Of a DNA stretch of 64,000 nt, positions 31,488 to 42,115 are shown in pieces. Positions within the stretch are counted from its first letter, which is position 1. Each line of letters opens with the position of its first letter. The notes under the pieces were generated by a model. The model was not told the DNA's origin. It made no database searches and was given only the letters and a program-made list of their open reading frames with translations. Both the position numbers and the translations under genes were made by a program. The DNA lies in assembly GCA_003439945.1 (NCBI GenBank), contig QVRM01007063.1:186001-250000 (forward strand), given 5' to 3'. Source of the stretch: Dermanyssus gallinae. Taxonomy: Eukaryota > Arthropoda > Arachnida > Mesostigmata > Dermanyssidae.

Positions 31488-33377
31488 TCATCTCCTTTCC
31501 TCGATGCCACTGATGGCCAACCGTCTGATCACTTCCAATGCCCCCTTGATCTCCGCTGCTCCTATGTGTTCCCCCTCCCTCGAGAAAGAGCTCCCGTTGT
31601 CCCGTTTCCCCCTGTACCTGTTGTCCCACTCTTCCCTGTATCCATGCTGTCCCCTCATCTCTCTTATGTCCCTGTATCTGTTGTCCCATCCTGTGTGTCT
31701 GTAGCGTACCGTTTGCCCCTCGTTTAAATGCCCATACCGCGTGCTGCAAAAATTTGTGTTTGGGACTCGCATTTCCGGTGCGCCGCGCTGATTTTGTTGA
31801 TTCCACGTCTGCATCCCCCTAACGTGCTCTGTTGCCCTATATCCTACTTGGGCATTGACTACTTTAATTATAGTAGGCCTGACTTTGTGCCAATCGCACG
31901 CTCTTTTGCCAATTGGCCGTGCCGCTAGTACCGCACCTACCTCCCCGTAGTGCACTCCATCAAAGGCCATGGCCTTTGGATTGTCTTGAATGTATTCAAG
32001 AGACAAGTATTCGTAATTCGCTGCTCTGACCAACTGCATTATTTTTCTATTGACTGCCCTGCACGTACCCCGATAGTCCCGCCCTTTTTTAGTATCCACG
32101 ACCATTGGAAGCGAACACACTGTCAGTACTACGTTACTCCGTTTGCAAAATTCTATCAGGTTTTGTATGTGTGTGCTTATCTCATTCACAGCACCTTCTA
32201 TATCCCGAGCCTGAAACACATCTACCAGTCCCCCATGAAACACTAGCCTATGTTCCACATTATTGAACATTTGAATATATTGCTTTGTTGCTGCCACAAT
32301 ATCCCTTACTCCTCGGCCCCTCATAGTGATAAAATAAGCCCCTCCTGTATTAATAGCCACCTGATTAACCTGTTTCTCTATTCTACCTACGTTTGAATCT
32401 CCAGCAACTACCACCCGCTTTCCTATTGATTTGTTAACTACCGCCTCCTCTGGTCGATCAAGTAAACTTATCCGATTTAACTGCTGCTCCTGTTGTTGTT
32501 GCGGTTGATGTCGCTGTTGCGGTTGCTGCCGTTGCTGCTGCTGCTGCTGTGTTTCGACTGCTCTCCTCTCTCCTTCCTCTCGCTGACTAGACTCGATCTC
32601 TCTCTTCTCCATTTGTGGGCGCGCCTCTCCTCTGGCGATCTCGTTTCGGCTGCTCTGTTGTTGTCGTCTCCTGCATCCTTTCGCCTCCGCCGCATCTTCC
32701 TCTTCGTCTTGTCTTTCTTCTTCCTTTTCGTCACTGTGGCTTAAGTCTAACACCACTGTCTCCTCTTCAACAGCGCGCCTCTCGTCTTCCTCCTTTTTTC
32801 CCCGGATCCATTTCTCCATATCTTCGACATTTGCCGCTACCGTTGACGTTGCTTCCTCAACAGCAGCTAGCCTTTCTCTTAGCTCATCAACTATTTCGTT
32901 GTTATCGCTACCATGCCGCTGTTTTTTATTATCATTCACCTTTTGCTTGATTTCTTCGATCATTGCGGCTAATTCCTGCTGTATGATTACTGCGCGCCTC
33001 TCCTTCTCCTCAACTTGAGCCTCTCTCTCTTCCATTCTTGTTAGCCTCTGCTGGACATCTGTAATAATGCTCTGCCAGCGATCCTGCATAGCTTGTGCTG
33101 TATCGCACCATGTCTTAGCGCTTTTCTTTGCCAACTCCATTTCCGCTGTCATTCGTGTATTCATCTCACAGGCGGCGCAGCCTGTATATGGAGGGCTGCG
33201 CTTAGCCACCTTTCTTTTTTCTAATACACCTCCACAATTGCATACTGACAATGAGCTGGCCGGCACGTATCTTAAGCCGCCGCTGCGCGTGTAGCCTGGG
33301 AGATTCATAGTTGAATCCATTGGGCTGGGTGTCGCGGACCCTGTCCCACCAGGCGATGATCCAGCATCACTTGCCAT
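31488..33377 (-). CDS. LINE B ORF1: coiled coil, Q-rich linker, SGNH esterase-like domain
   Basis: Intact 629-codon frame from an ATG at 33375-33377. Residues 47-70 hold a four-Cys cluster (CNC, CAAC) that may bind metal. About 80-195 is a long charged coiled-coil region. About 200-300 is acidic then Gln/Arg-rich. About 320-490 looks like an SGNH/GDSL hydrolase: GDSN at 326-329 (nucleophile Ser), RGRG near 354, HGGLVDVF at 381-388 in the position of the GxND block with the Asn missing, and DGVHY at 473-477 (Asp-His of the dyad). Esterase-bearing ORF1 proteins are established in CR1-like LINEs. The C-terminal 110 residues are Arg/Gly-rich and could bind RNA. Confidence 0.85.
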   Translation of the reverse strand: MASDAGSSPGGTGSATPSPMDSTMNLPGYTRSGGLRYVPASSLSVCNCGGVLEKRKVAKRSPPYTGCAACEMNTRMTAEMELAKKSAKTWCDTAQAMQDRWQSIITDVQQRLTRMEEREAQVEEKERRAVIIQQELAAMIEEIKQKVNDNKKQRHGSDNNEIVDELRERLAAVEEATSTVAANVEDMEKWIRGKKEEDERRAVEEETVVLDLSHSDEKEEERQDEEEDAAEAKGCRRRQQQSSRNEIARGEARPQMEKREIESSQREEGERRAVETQQQQQQRQQPQQRHQPQQQQEQQLNRISLLDRPEEAVVNKSIGKRVVVAGDSNVGRIEKQVNQVAINTGGAYFITMRGRGVRDIVAATKQYIQMFNNVEHRLVFHGGLVDVFQARDIEGAVNEISTHIQNLIEFCKRSNVVLTVCSLPMVVDTKKGRDYRGTCRAVNRKIMQLVRAANYEYLSLEYIQDNPKAMAFDGVHYGEVGAVLAARPIGKRACDWHKVRPTIIKVVNAQVGYRATEHVRGMQTWNQQNQRGAPEMRVPNTNFCSTRYGHLNEGQTVRYRHTGWDNRYRDIREMRGQHGYREEWDNRYRGKRDNGSSFSREGEHIGAAEIKGALEVIRRLAISGIEERR

Positions 33378-33759
33378 ATTGAAATTGACTCACTCACCTA
33401 AATACACCTACACACTGTCTTAACTCACTTAACCTGAGCAGCCGTTAGAATTTGAATCTGTATGCGCAACGGACCGCTCGGAGACTCTCGACTGCTGCGT
33501 GGGTGGTTTCGTTTTGCTTCGTTCCGCTGTAACGGACTCAACCAAACTTTACTGCGGTCTGTCTCCTTACCCCCTTGTCGTACTACCACACACAATACAC
33601 CGAAATGATCACTGAACTTCACGCATTACCATGGTATGCCACTCTCTGTGTTTTCCCTCTTGCGTTCACACAAGCAAGCGTAACCTGTCGGAGCTCCGTA
33701 CACACACGTCCGTACACCTTGGCGCCAAATCATCAAATATATGCAATATTGTAAATGTT

Positions 33760-34240
33760 ATATAAATGATATGTTAGAAATTGTGATACATGCATATATT
33801 GATAAAAATAAACATTTGTTCAAAAAATATTACTATTAGTATTTGAATAAAACGTCCACATCTTCCATACTCTAAAAGTGGCACAACATGCGATTTGTAA
33901 AGTTGTAAATAGGCAGAGGTACTTTTTACAACAAACGCACGCCGCATCCGGTTGCACAACAGTCACCAATTTGCGGCAGTATGTGCAACCTGCTTAGTTA
34001 TGGTCAATGACGTCGAGAATTGTACACCAAGGTTATTCGCGAACTACATTTCTGTCAGAAGTAGATTACTTAAGATGTGATCGTTTTTGTTCCATTTTCG
34101 AGGATCGCATCATAAAATCGTTTAGTACACATTGCAGTACGCTCGCATCATTGTCATTTCAAACAGGCACGAAAAGCTTGACATTATCAGCGTATATTAC
34201 ATATTTAACTAAGTTGGGTATGATCTGCTTGACCTGATCG
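33760..34240 (-). pseudogene. L2/CR1-like RT C-terminal fragment
   Basis: The minus strand shows VIYADNVKLFVPV (RT active-site block, ADN in place of ADD) near 34175-34210. Further on, RAFVVKSTSAYLQLYKSHVV and PLLEYGR (33850-33945) form the thumb helix region of L2/CR1 RTs. Stops and frameshifts lie between. It ends 340 bases upstream of the lipase TATA box. Confidence 0.65.
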
Positions 34241-34580
34241 ATAAATACATAAACAATATGTTACCTAGTAGTATTATTAGTCTTGCAGATGTTATATACT
34301 TGATATATTAATGGTCGTGAAACATGTGCATAATGATAATAATAAATCCGTATTTAGAATTAATATTATTTTAAACGTGGTCTTTTTACGGGATGTGGTT
34401 TAGTTTTTTACGAGTTCTCAAAATAAAATAAGACATGATAAAAACTCACAATAAAAACACACTAGAATTCCAACACACAAAGGCCGCAGATCCGTAGCTC
34501 ATGATTTTTCATGTAACTAGGCCAACACAGGCAATAAGACACGAAATCGTGACGACTTATCTCTCATCGCGGTCGATTTG
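34241..34580. other. Lipase upstream region
   Basis: AT-rich, noncoding. No transposon sequence was recognised, so this may hold proximal regulatory DNA of the lipase gene. Confidence 0.35.
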
Positions 34581-34583
34581 CAT

Positions 34584-34620
34584 ATATATATAAAGCATTT
34601 ATCATTTTAATCTGATCATA
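34584..34620 (+). promoter_or_regulatory. Putative lipase core promoter (TATA box plus initiator)
   Basis: TATATATAAA at 34584-34593 is followed about 30 bases later by an initiator-like TCATAGT starting at 34616. The spacing is that of TATA/Inr promoters. Transcription from about 34618 would give a 5' UTR of about 30 bases before the ATG at 34648. AT repeats are abundant here, so chance cannot be excluded. Confidence 0.5.
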
Positions 34621-34647
34621 GTTTGGATAACGCCTGTGTGTGTTGGG

Positions 34648-35102
34648 ATGAGTCCAAATTGTTGGTCTGTACTGCAAATGGCGTGCCGAACCATGACGAA
34701 CGAGCCTCGAACTGAGCGTTTAAGTCGCCCTCACACCGGAGTATGTCTGACAATGCTCTCTATGGTTCTCTGTACACTGTTGACGTCTGTAACAGCAGCT
34801 TCGGTCCAAGTCAACGGTGACGGGAGCAGCAACTGCAGCACGAATCTGCACAACGGGATCGATCCCGGCTTCGATGAGCTCCCCGACGAAGAGCCCATCG
34901 AACGCATGGATCCAGATACACTTAAGGATATGATGCGCTGCTACCGGGGTAAACACATTCCTGTGAACACAACTGTGCCCAATCGACAAGTATGCTACGA
35001 ACAACTTGGATGTTTTAAAGTCCCGAATGGGACTTTCCCTCCTATCAACAAGCTACCGACGCCGCCGCCTGAACTTAATTGTACATTTTCGTTCTTCGAT
35101 AG
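34648..35102 (+). CDS. Lipase exon 1 (signal peptide and N-terminus)
   Basis: The ATG at 34648 is the first in the open frame; in-frame ATGs at 34678 and 34693 are alternatives, and the hydrophobic signal core lies about 35-50 residues in, so a later start is possible. The exon ends TTCGATAG before GTGACT (donor), phase 2. It holds NRQVCYEQLGCF, the conserved start of pancreatic lipases. Confidence 0.85.
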
Positions 35103-38100
35103 GTGACTATAAATTTACAGCATAAACAACAGCAACAACTTCCCGACAGGAGATATGCATTACACGCGTAATAATAATAATAATAATTGTTTAGGTATAT
35201 AATTTGTTACAATGACAAAAGATTAGGAGAAATAATTTATTGTATCTTGGTGATATTGCCGTTCTGGGCAGAAGCCATTCCAGGCCAGTTTTGTTTTCTT
35301 CCCACTCTACCTCGACAACAAGCTAATCAAAAGTGTTTAAGCGTGTTTAGGACGTCTTTTGCGAGGATAATAACGGCTGGCGTGATGTTAGCCAGATACA
35401 AGTTTTTTCATTTGGCTTGGGACACTAAATTATAGATTTGTCGTGTTACCGCACGAAACCCCATAAAGAACGCAGACAAATACGAGTTTTCATGCATCTG
35501 TTTTTTTTACGCTCAAATAACATTCCCCGCTATTGTTTCTGATATTTGCATGTTGTGTGTAGAGCAAACCGCGACAAAGGAATCCTTTTTACCTACAGCG
35601 ACGTAACATCTCTGGATCACGCGTTTGGTGAGAAAGTTCGGCCGGTTGTAATCATCGTTCATGGCTTTGGATCAAGCTCGACCGCGAAGTGGGTAGTCGA
35701 CATGAAGAATGCCGTTCTCGACCTCGTACGTAAACATAAACAACGCCATAAATGTACAATGAGTCCGTGGAAAATAGGGCCAAACTCAGTATAGCCATTC
35801 GGTGAAAATTTGTTTCTTGTCAATGGAAGGGGGGTGTAAATGTTTCATATAGGAGTGAAATAAACATTTTTTAGAGGTGAGATTCTAGGGCGGCTGCCCC
35901 GACATACGTTTATAAAATGCACACAATTGTAAGATAACGCATTACTTAATTGAAAAACAAGAATCCCGGCGCACTCAGAAAAAAACGCCTGCATGGCTGT
36001 GATTAGAGAGATCGAGCTAAGTGGTGCGCTGGTTGATCCTTGTGTTTATGTTTGATAACCGTTTCATTATAAAGTACAGGCAGTTACGGCGTGTACCTTG
36101 CTGGACCGGTTCACAGTTGTCGAAAAAGCTGACATGCATTAAATGAATGATAAAGCAAACGATAACGCAAAAACCGCACACCAATTGCACGCAAAGCGTT
36201 CTCTCTCGTCACGGACGGCGTCCTTCACACAAGCTAAGATGGTATGGTTAACGCACACAATGTTCATTGGTGGGTCAAGGAAAGCCCGCATATGATCCGT
36301 CCGCATACATACCAGCGTCGTTTCTCCATTAATGTCGGAGCTAATATAGTAAACAATTACCTTATCGAACTTTGTATGCTTCCCTACAGGTTAAATGGAT
36401 CAACATACCACACAGTTCTAGATGCAATCTTACTATAACTTTTGGAATACGTTCCACAGGGAATTCAGTCGAGGGTCTGGTTCTAGCATGATGTTATCCC
36501 AGGACACAGCGTCCTTCGGGTACGGAATTATCTCAATGAGACATTCGCCAATCGCTGATTTGACTGAGGCGGTCTACAGGCTTGGCCGCCGCGATTGCCC
36601 GATCTAATCAGTCTCGACTTTTTTGGAGCCAACTAAATGATCTAGTCTATGCAACTCCCGTTAAGTCGCCTAATTGGCCCATATGCCACATTTACACAAT
36701 GGGTAAGATCCTAGAGAACGTTATAATCAAGAGACTAAGCGACGAGATTCAGGAAAATAACGCCCTATCAGATGCCAGGTTTCCTAAACGACAGATCCAC
36801 ATTGGGGGCTCTAAAGAAGGTTCTAAAACGGGCGAGTGAGGAGACTATGAAGACCCCCAAAAACAAGGGAATTCGTGCTCCTGATCCTCCTGGATGTTAA
36901 ACATGCCTTCAACACAATAAATTGGATTGTAATTGTGAAGGCGATGAAGGGCAAGGGCTTTTCCCTCTACCTCCGTCGATTGATGATTTCTACCTTGATG
37001 ACAGAGGTCTGGTTGCAAGGGGGCAGGAGTAAAAGTCTACTGCCGGAGTCCCACAGGACTCGATTCTAAGACACGTGCTCTGGAACATAGCTTACGACGG
37101 GGTGCTCGAGATCCGAGGTCTCCCGTATGGGGTGGAGTCGTTGGCGTTCCTTGGCGTGCGCTGACGACCTTGCACTCATGGTAACGGCGAGGAGCGGACG
37201 AGCCCTTGAGAGCACCGCCAATGAGACCAGGTACATCGTACACGGGTTCCATTACATCTTATGCTCCCGTAGGGAGTTTCATGAAGACTATAGTACTTAG
37301 TGTCGCGAAGATCTTTGCACTTTGTACATACTCTATTTGAGTGATATAAAAGATATTGATAATTTCCATCTATAAGACAAGGAACACTTCCACCAGGAAA
37401 GCTACGCGCTTGATGGCATCCGGGTCGTGATCGGCGACCACTATGTCATCTGCATACGTCAAAGCGGTGGTCTTCTGGAACTCCAGTCGAATATAGCCAA
37501 CAAAATCGGCAAGCAGAAAATGAAGGAGACGCAGCTTAATTTGTCGCCTTGCGGGGTTTCCACATTTTGCCTTATTTACAACACTTCCTGCTCAGCAACC
37601 CTTGCGTGTCGGAATGACTTTACCATAAGATCTCGAGACGCTTTGTCCAAGGATTTGACGCAGTCTATAGAATCTTCATACAAGTGTCTTTCAGGTTTTG
37701 CCAGAACACGCTCTATCTCTGACTAAAGCACATGGATTGCATCACGAGCTCCCCGACCTCTCCGAAAGCTGAATTGCTCCGGCGAAAGAGTCTTGTCGAC
37801 CACGCACTCGATCCGCCTATAACCAATTTGCAGAGAATAGTCTTCAGCATCATTTCAGACGCTATACCGCGGTTGGGTTTAATATTGGGTCTCGTCTGTC
37901 AATACCATGCTTGCCCTTAAATAACAGAGGAAGCCTGGCAATATGCCAGGCTCCCGGTATTTGTTCCTTTTTCATGATCTCGTTGAAGAAATCACAAAGA
38001 TGGTTTGCCAAAAGTGGCTCAGACTGCACCCTGTGCTCATATTACACCTGGGTGGCTCCGCACGCTTTTCTCTCGGATGAGAGTGCAAAACCTAAATTGC

Positions 38101-40027
38101 TTCTTCTACCTTAAATGGCGAATTCATGTTAACGAGCCATATGTGCAGCTTGACAGCTGACGTGTTGGCCGCCAGCCGTGCTACTCTCAGCGCGCTAGAC
38201 TTGCCTGGCCCAGCATACGCATAAAAATTTCGATCAGCTGCGCTGCCTTTCTGCATACGGTGCGTTGTTTTGTCGCTCCTCCTTCGTTGGACGGTGACAA
38301 AACAATCGACGTCTTCCTTGTCTTTCCTCGACTCCGCGGTAGTCTCCGTCGGCGACGTTGCGGCCGCTGCCTCTCCCCTTGTCGTGAGTGTGTTTTCTTC
38401 TATCGGCTCATTTGTTTCGAAAGTTGTGGCGGTGTTGTTGTTGCCGTTGTTGCGGTTGTTGTTACTGCTGCTGTAGCACTGCGCTTGGGACCGCAGAGGC
38501 TGCCCTTGCCGTTCTCTGCGGTGGCGCTGTCATAGATCGACTTTGTTGACACAAGCAATTCTCCGCCATCCGTCAACCGAGACGTTTGTTCTGTTCCGCG
38601 CTTTCCGTGTTTCCTACGTTTTCTTCACGCTTACCTTTTTTTTAGCGTGAAATGCAAACACCCCTCGAGGTGCGCCTCCTGGTCTCGGGGTGCGCAAGCT
38701 GCTTCAGGGAGCCGTTTTATTTTCGGCGAGTCTTTGCTGGACGTGTGGCGGCGTGGTCTAGGGGACTAGTGCGCTAGTCATGGTTGTCATCTACCAATGT
38801 GTCGCCCGGTTCGATCTTTGTTGTTGGTCGAATTTTCTTTGAACGATGCTCATTGAGAATAGATGATAAACCATACCGCAGAGAGTCAGCGGCTTTGCTG
38901 CCACAAAGACTGTTGGAGAAACCCTAGATATCTTAACATGTCCGGTCCTCGGTGCATTGAAGATATACCTCAGCTTAGGTGCCAAGCCGTAGGGGACGGC
39001 GAATAGTCTAGAATTAAAAACAACCTCCTTAAAATTGTTTTAAATTCTATAGTCTTTGCTGGAGCACCGTGTGTGATACCCACAGCTTCACTAAAATGCA
39101 CTATAGCACACACTAACGTTCCTTTATCAGGACAACGTTGAATTCCTCTGATTCATAGGATTCACTGGCCATAGGCACCCCCCGAGAGACACAATCGAAC
39201 AGCCTTGATTATAAATACCCAGTTGTTCTCCCGCTTAAACGTGAGCGAACACTTTGCACATTCAAACATCACGATAGCAGACGACAAACATGGACTCACA
39301 TCCGACCTGACCAAAGAGAGATTTAAGTTACTTTGTAACCACAGATGTCATCTACACTAATTTGGTATCAAAATGATTCACTTACGATAAACATTTGTCT
39401 GAACGTATTGGCCGTGCATGCGTAATGACGAAACACTGCGACAACTTGGGCGCAAAGCTTGGACATGTAAAAATACAATCATATAATTTTGCAAACTGTT
39501 ATTAATATCCCAATAGAACTGGCCATTTGCCTGGGTTTCCAATTCAGTAATGCCTTCCCTTACAATCGTGTATTTTATAAACTTTTTACAGGGGCCAGGA
39601 ACAAATATGCATAACGCACACCCTTTGGTCTGGGTAGTGTGGGACTCCTAAACCCACTAAATAAAAATGGTGACTCCCTAACCTACATGACCTTTCGCAC
39701 TTACAACAGCTCATTAACTCCATGAAAGACCGTGTTTACGATTTGATTCAGAAGAAAGGACGAAAAGCCCGTTTCTAAAATAGAATATGTAGTATCAAAT
39801 AAGTCATACAGCCCTGCTAAGAATCGAATACGCCGTAACGCGTTATTGTTGCTAATATTTTGCAACACTGTAATTTCACACGTTTTTATTTTCTGTATGA
39901 AGCGATTGTGTGATTGCAACGAAATTAACACCACATTCGTGTTTCGTCATGTACAGCATGCCTTCAGGCCATTCAAACAAATCAAACCGAAATTATTACC
40001 AAAAAACATGAGTTGCAAATTTTTTGC

Positions 40028-40062
<35 letters not shown>

Positions 40063-42075
40063 ACTAGGCTACGTTTAGAAAGTTACGCCAGGTACTTGAT
40101 AACTTTTTAGGCCAAACAATTATGCCAGCAAAAACAGGGATCTATAGTTGCGCTCTACAAACAGTTGTTTCGGAGTAAGAGTGATATTACAAAAGTCCGT
40201 GACACTAGTGTCTTTACCCGATATTAGAGCGCAAAATGTGCAATTGCGAAAAAAAAATTAGATCTTCCTATACAGTAACTAAGCACATCGTCGTGTTTGT
40301 CAAAGATGAGGCAACCGCGGCGGCCTTCGTCCTTGCCGGAACGATCTCGTGGGATTTGAAGGCAGCCGAGCGCAGCCGCTTATGGGATAACCCAGGCCTC
40401 AAAAAAGACGAGGCACGTCAGCGTACAATCGACCTCTGGCAGGAGGAGTGGGAAGACCAGGCGCCAGCCTCCGCACCCTGATCCCAAATATCAGAAGCTG
40501 GCTTAACCGGCCGGGGGGGGAAATTACATTCCACACAACCCAAGTCCTCACAGGTCACGGCGACTTCCAGTCGTACCTGTTCAGGATTGGAAAGGTCCCC
40601 AGCCCCACGTGCGTCCACTGCGGCGATGGACTCGACGACACTCCAGAGCACACGGTGCTTAGGTGTCCGTCATGGGCGGAGCAGCGCGCAAGCTTAACGG
40701 AGTTTTTAAGTAACAACCCAGCTGTTAACCTACACGACCTCACTATGAAAATGACGGAATCAACTTCAGGATGGAACAAAGTGACCCAAGCTTTCAAGAA
40801 CATACTGCAAGAGAAGACAAGGGCCTCCCTCCGAGTCCGCTCGCGCCTCCCCGAGGCTCCCGGGGAACACATCCGCCTGGACCAGTAGACTCGCCCCGCC
40901 TGACTGTTTGATGATATGCGCAAGCAGTTCCCAGTCAGCGTGGGGGACGGGGACACGACTGGTTTTTAGTGGGTTGGAGCCCCACACTACCGGCTCGCAC
41001 TTGCAGGGAGATCCCTTGCTGTGGTGCCCGCGTGTGCAACCGCATTTTCCAATTAGTCCTCTTAAAAAAAAAAGATGAGGCAAAATGTTCCTTTAACCGA
41101 AGAACATATAACACCAACCAGAAGATGTCACATCGTTTTCTGCGAATTTTCTTGTAAACAACCTTATCACATCTTCTGGCTGTTATAGGTTTCTCAGAAG
41201 AGACAAACTTTTATATTTTGTAAAGGAGGACTGGCTGTCTCGTGATCGCACATTATGTGCTTTTATGTGCGGCAACAACACCAGTGTTATGGATTTTAGT
41301 AAGATCACTCTCACTCCAAAACAAGACTTCTCAGAGTTCATGTCTCAATAAAAAATCTAAATTTTTGTCTAACGAGCTCTACAATTACCTATGTCGCTTT
41401 TCAAATACGTACTAGGCTACATTTAGGAAGTTAGGTCAGGCCACATTAACAATTTTAAAATACGCTGTCTCATCCTCGTTGACGGTAATGCATGGATATG
41501 TCGACGTATATCTACAGCAGAGAACCGTTTTCCTGTAATATCGCTATCGTCTTTGTTGTGCACCACGAACTTATAATCAGAATTGTTGAAACTAACCTGG
41601 GAAAGCTTGTTAAACGTCTAAAGACGGAGTGGATTGTTCAATGTCTGCAGGACGTTTGCATCTTTCTCGATAGTGATGCGTTTAAACGATAACTAAATGT
41701 CATAGCAATTGACCTGTGTCTAGCGAATGCAATCCCTTGTTAAGTGAATATTCTACAATTTTACGGGCGTCCGTCCGCCTGAATACTGCGTCTGGACAGC
41801 CATTTTGTCGCCAGTCATAGGTATTTTATGGCAAGGACGATTGTCTGTACACTCTATCTATAGCCTTCAATTGACGGTGCTTTCAGTCATAACTTTAATC
41901 GTTAACCATAACCCAATGCTTACCTAAAATTGGATATTATAAGTAAGGATAAGATACATGAAACAAATTGAACTTAAGAAAATATAATAATCTTGATTGG
42001 ATTTTATATTAGGTTTTACTTTACAAGAGCACATAATACTACTAAAATAATGAATATATTCTTATTTTGGTAGAG

Positions 42076-42115
<40 letters not shown>

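Larger units (their letters stand above)
28160..33727 (-). mobile_element. LINE B, near full-length non-LTR retrotransposon
   Basis: About 5.6 kb on the minus strand. A 5' leader (about 33378-33727) is followed by ORF1 (31488-33377), a 77-base gap, ORF2 (28273-31410, one premature stop) and a 3' UTR of about 110 bases ending CATGCCAAGCGAATAATA before an (AATC)n run. The 3' terminus is shared with the damaged copy at 5356 and the short copy at 52178-52231, which defines the true 3' end. The open frames make it one of the youngest elements here. Confidence 0.88.

Noticed and set aside
32460..32560. CAG/CTG-type repeat as a separate microsatellite
   Set aside because: It encodes the Gln-rich linker of the intact LINE B ORF1, so it was treated as part of that gene.
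38260..38535. 91-codon + strand frame with a Val/Ala-rich end
   Set aside because: The Val/Ala run comes from GTT/GCT repeats; there is no start context or known domain.
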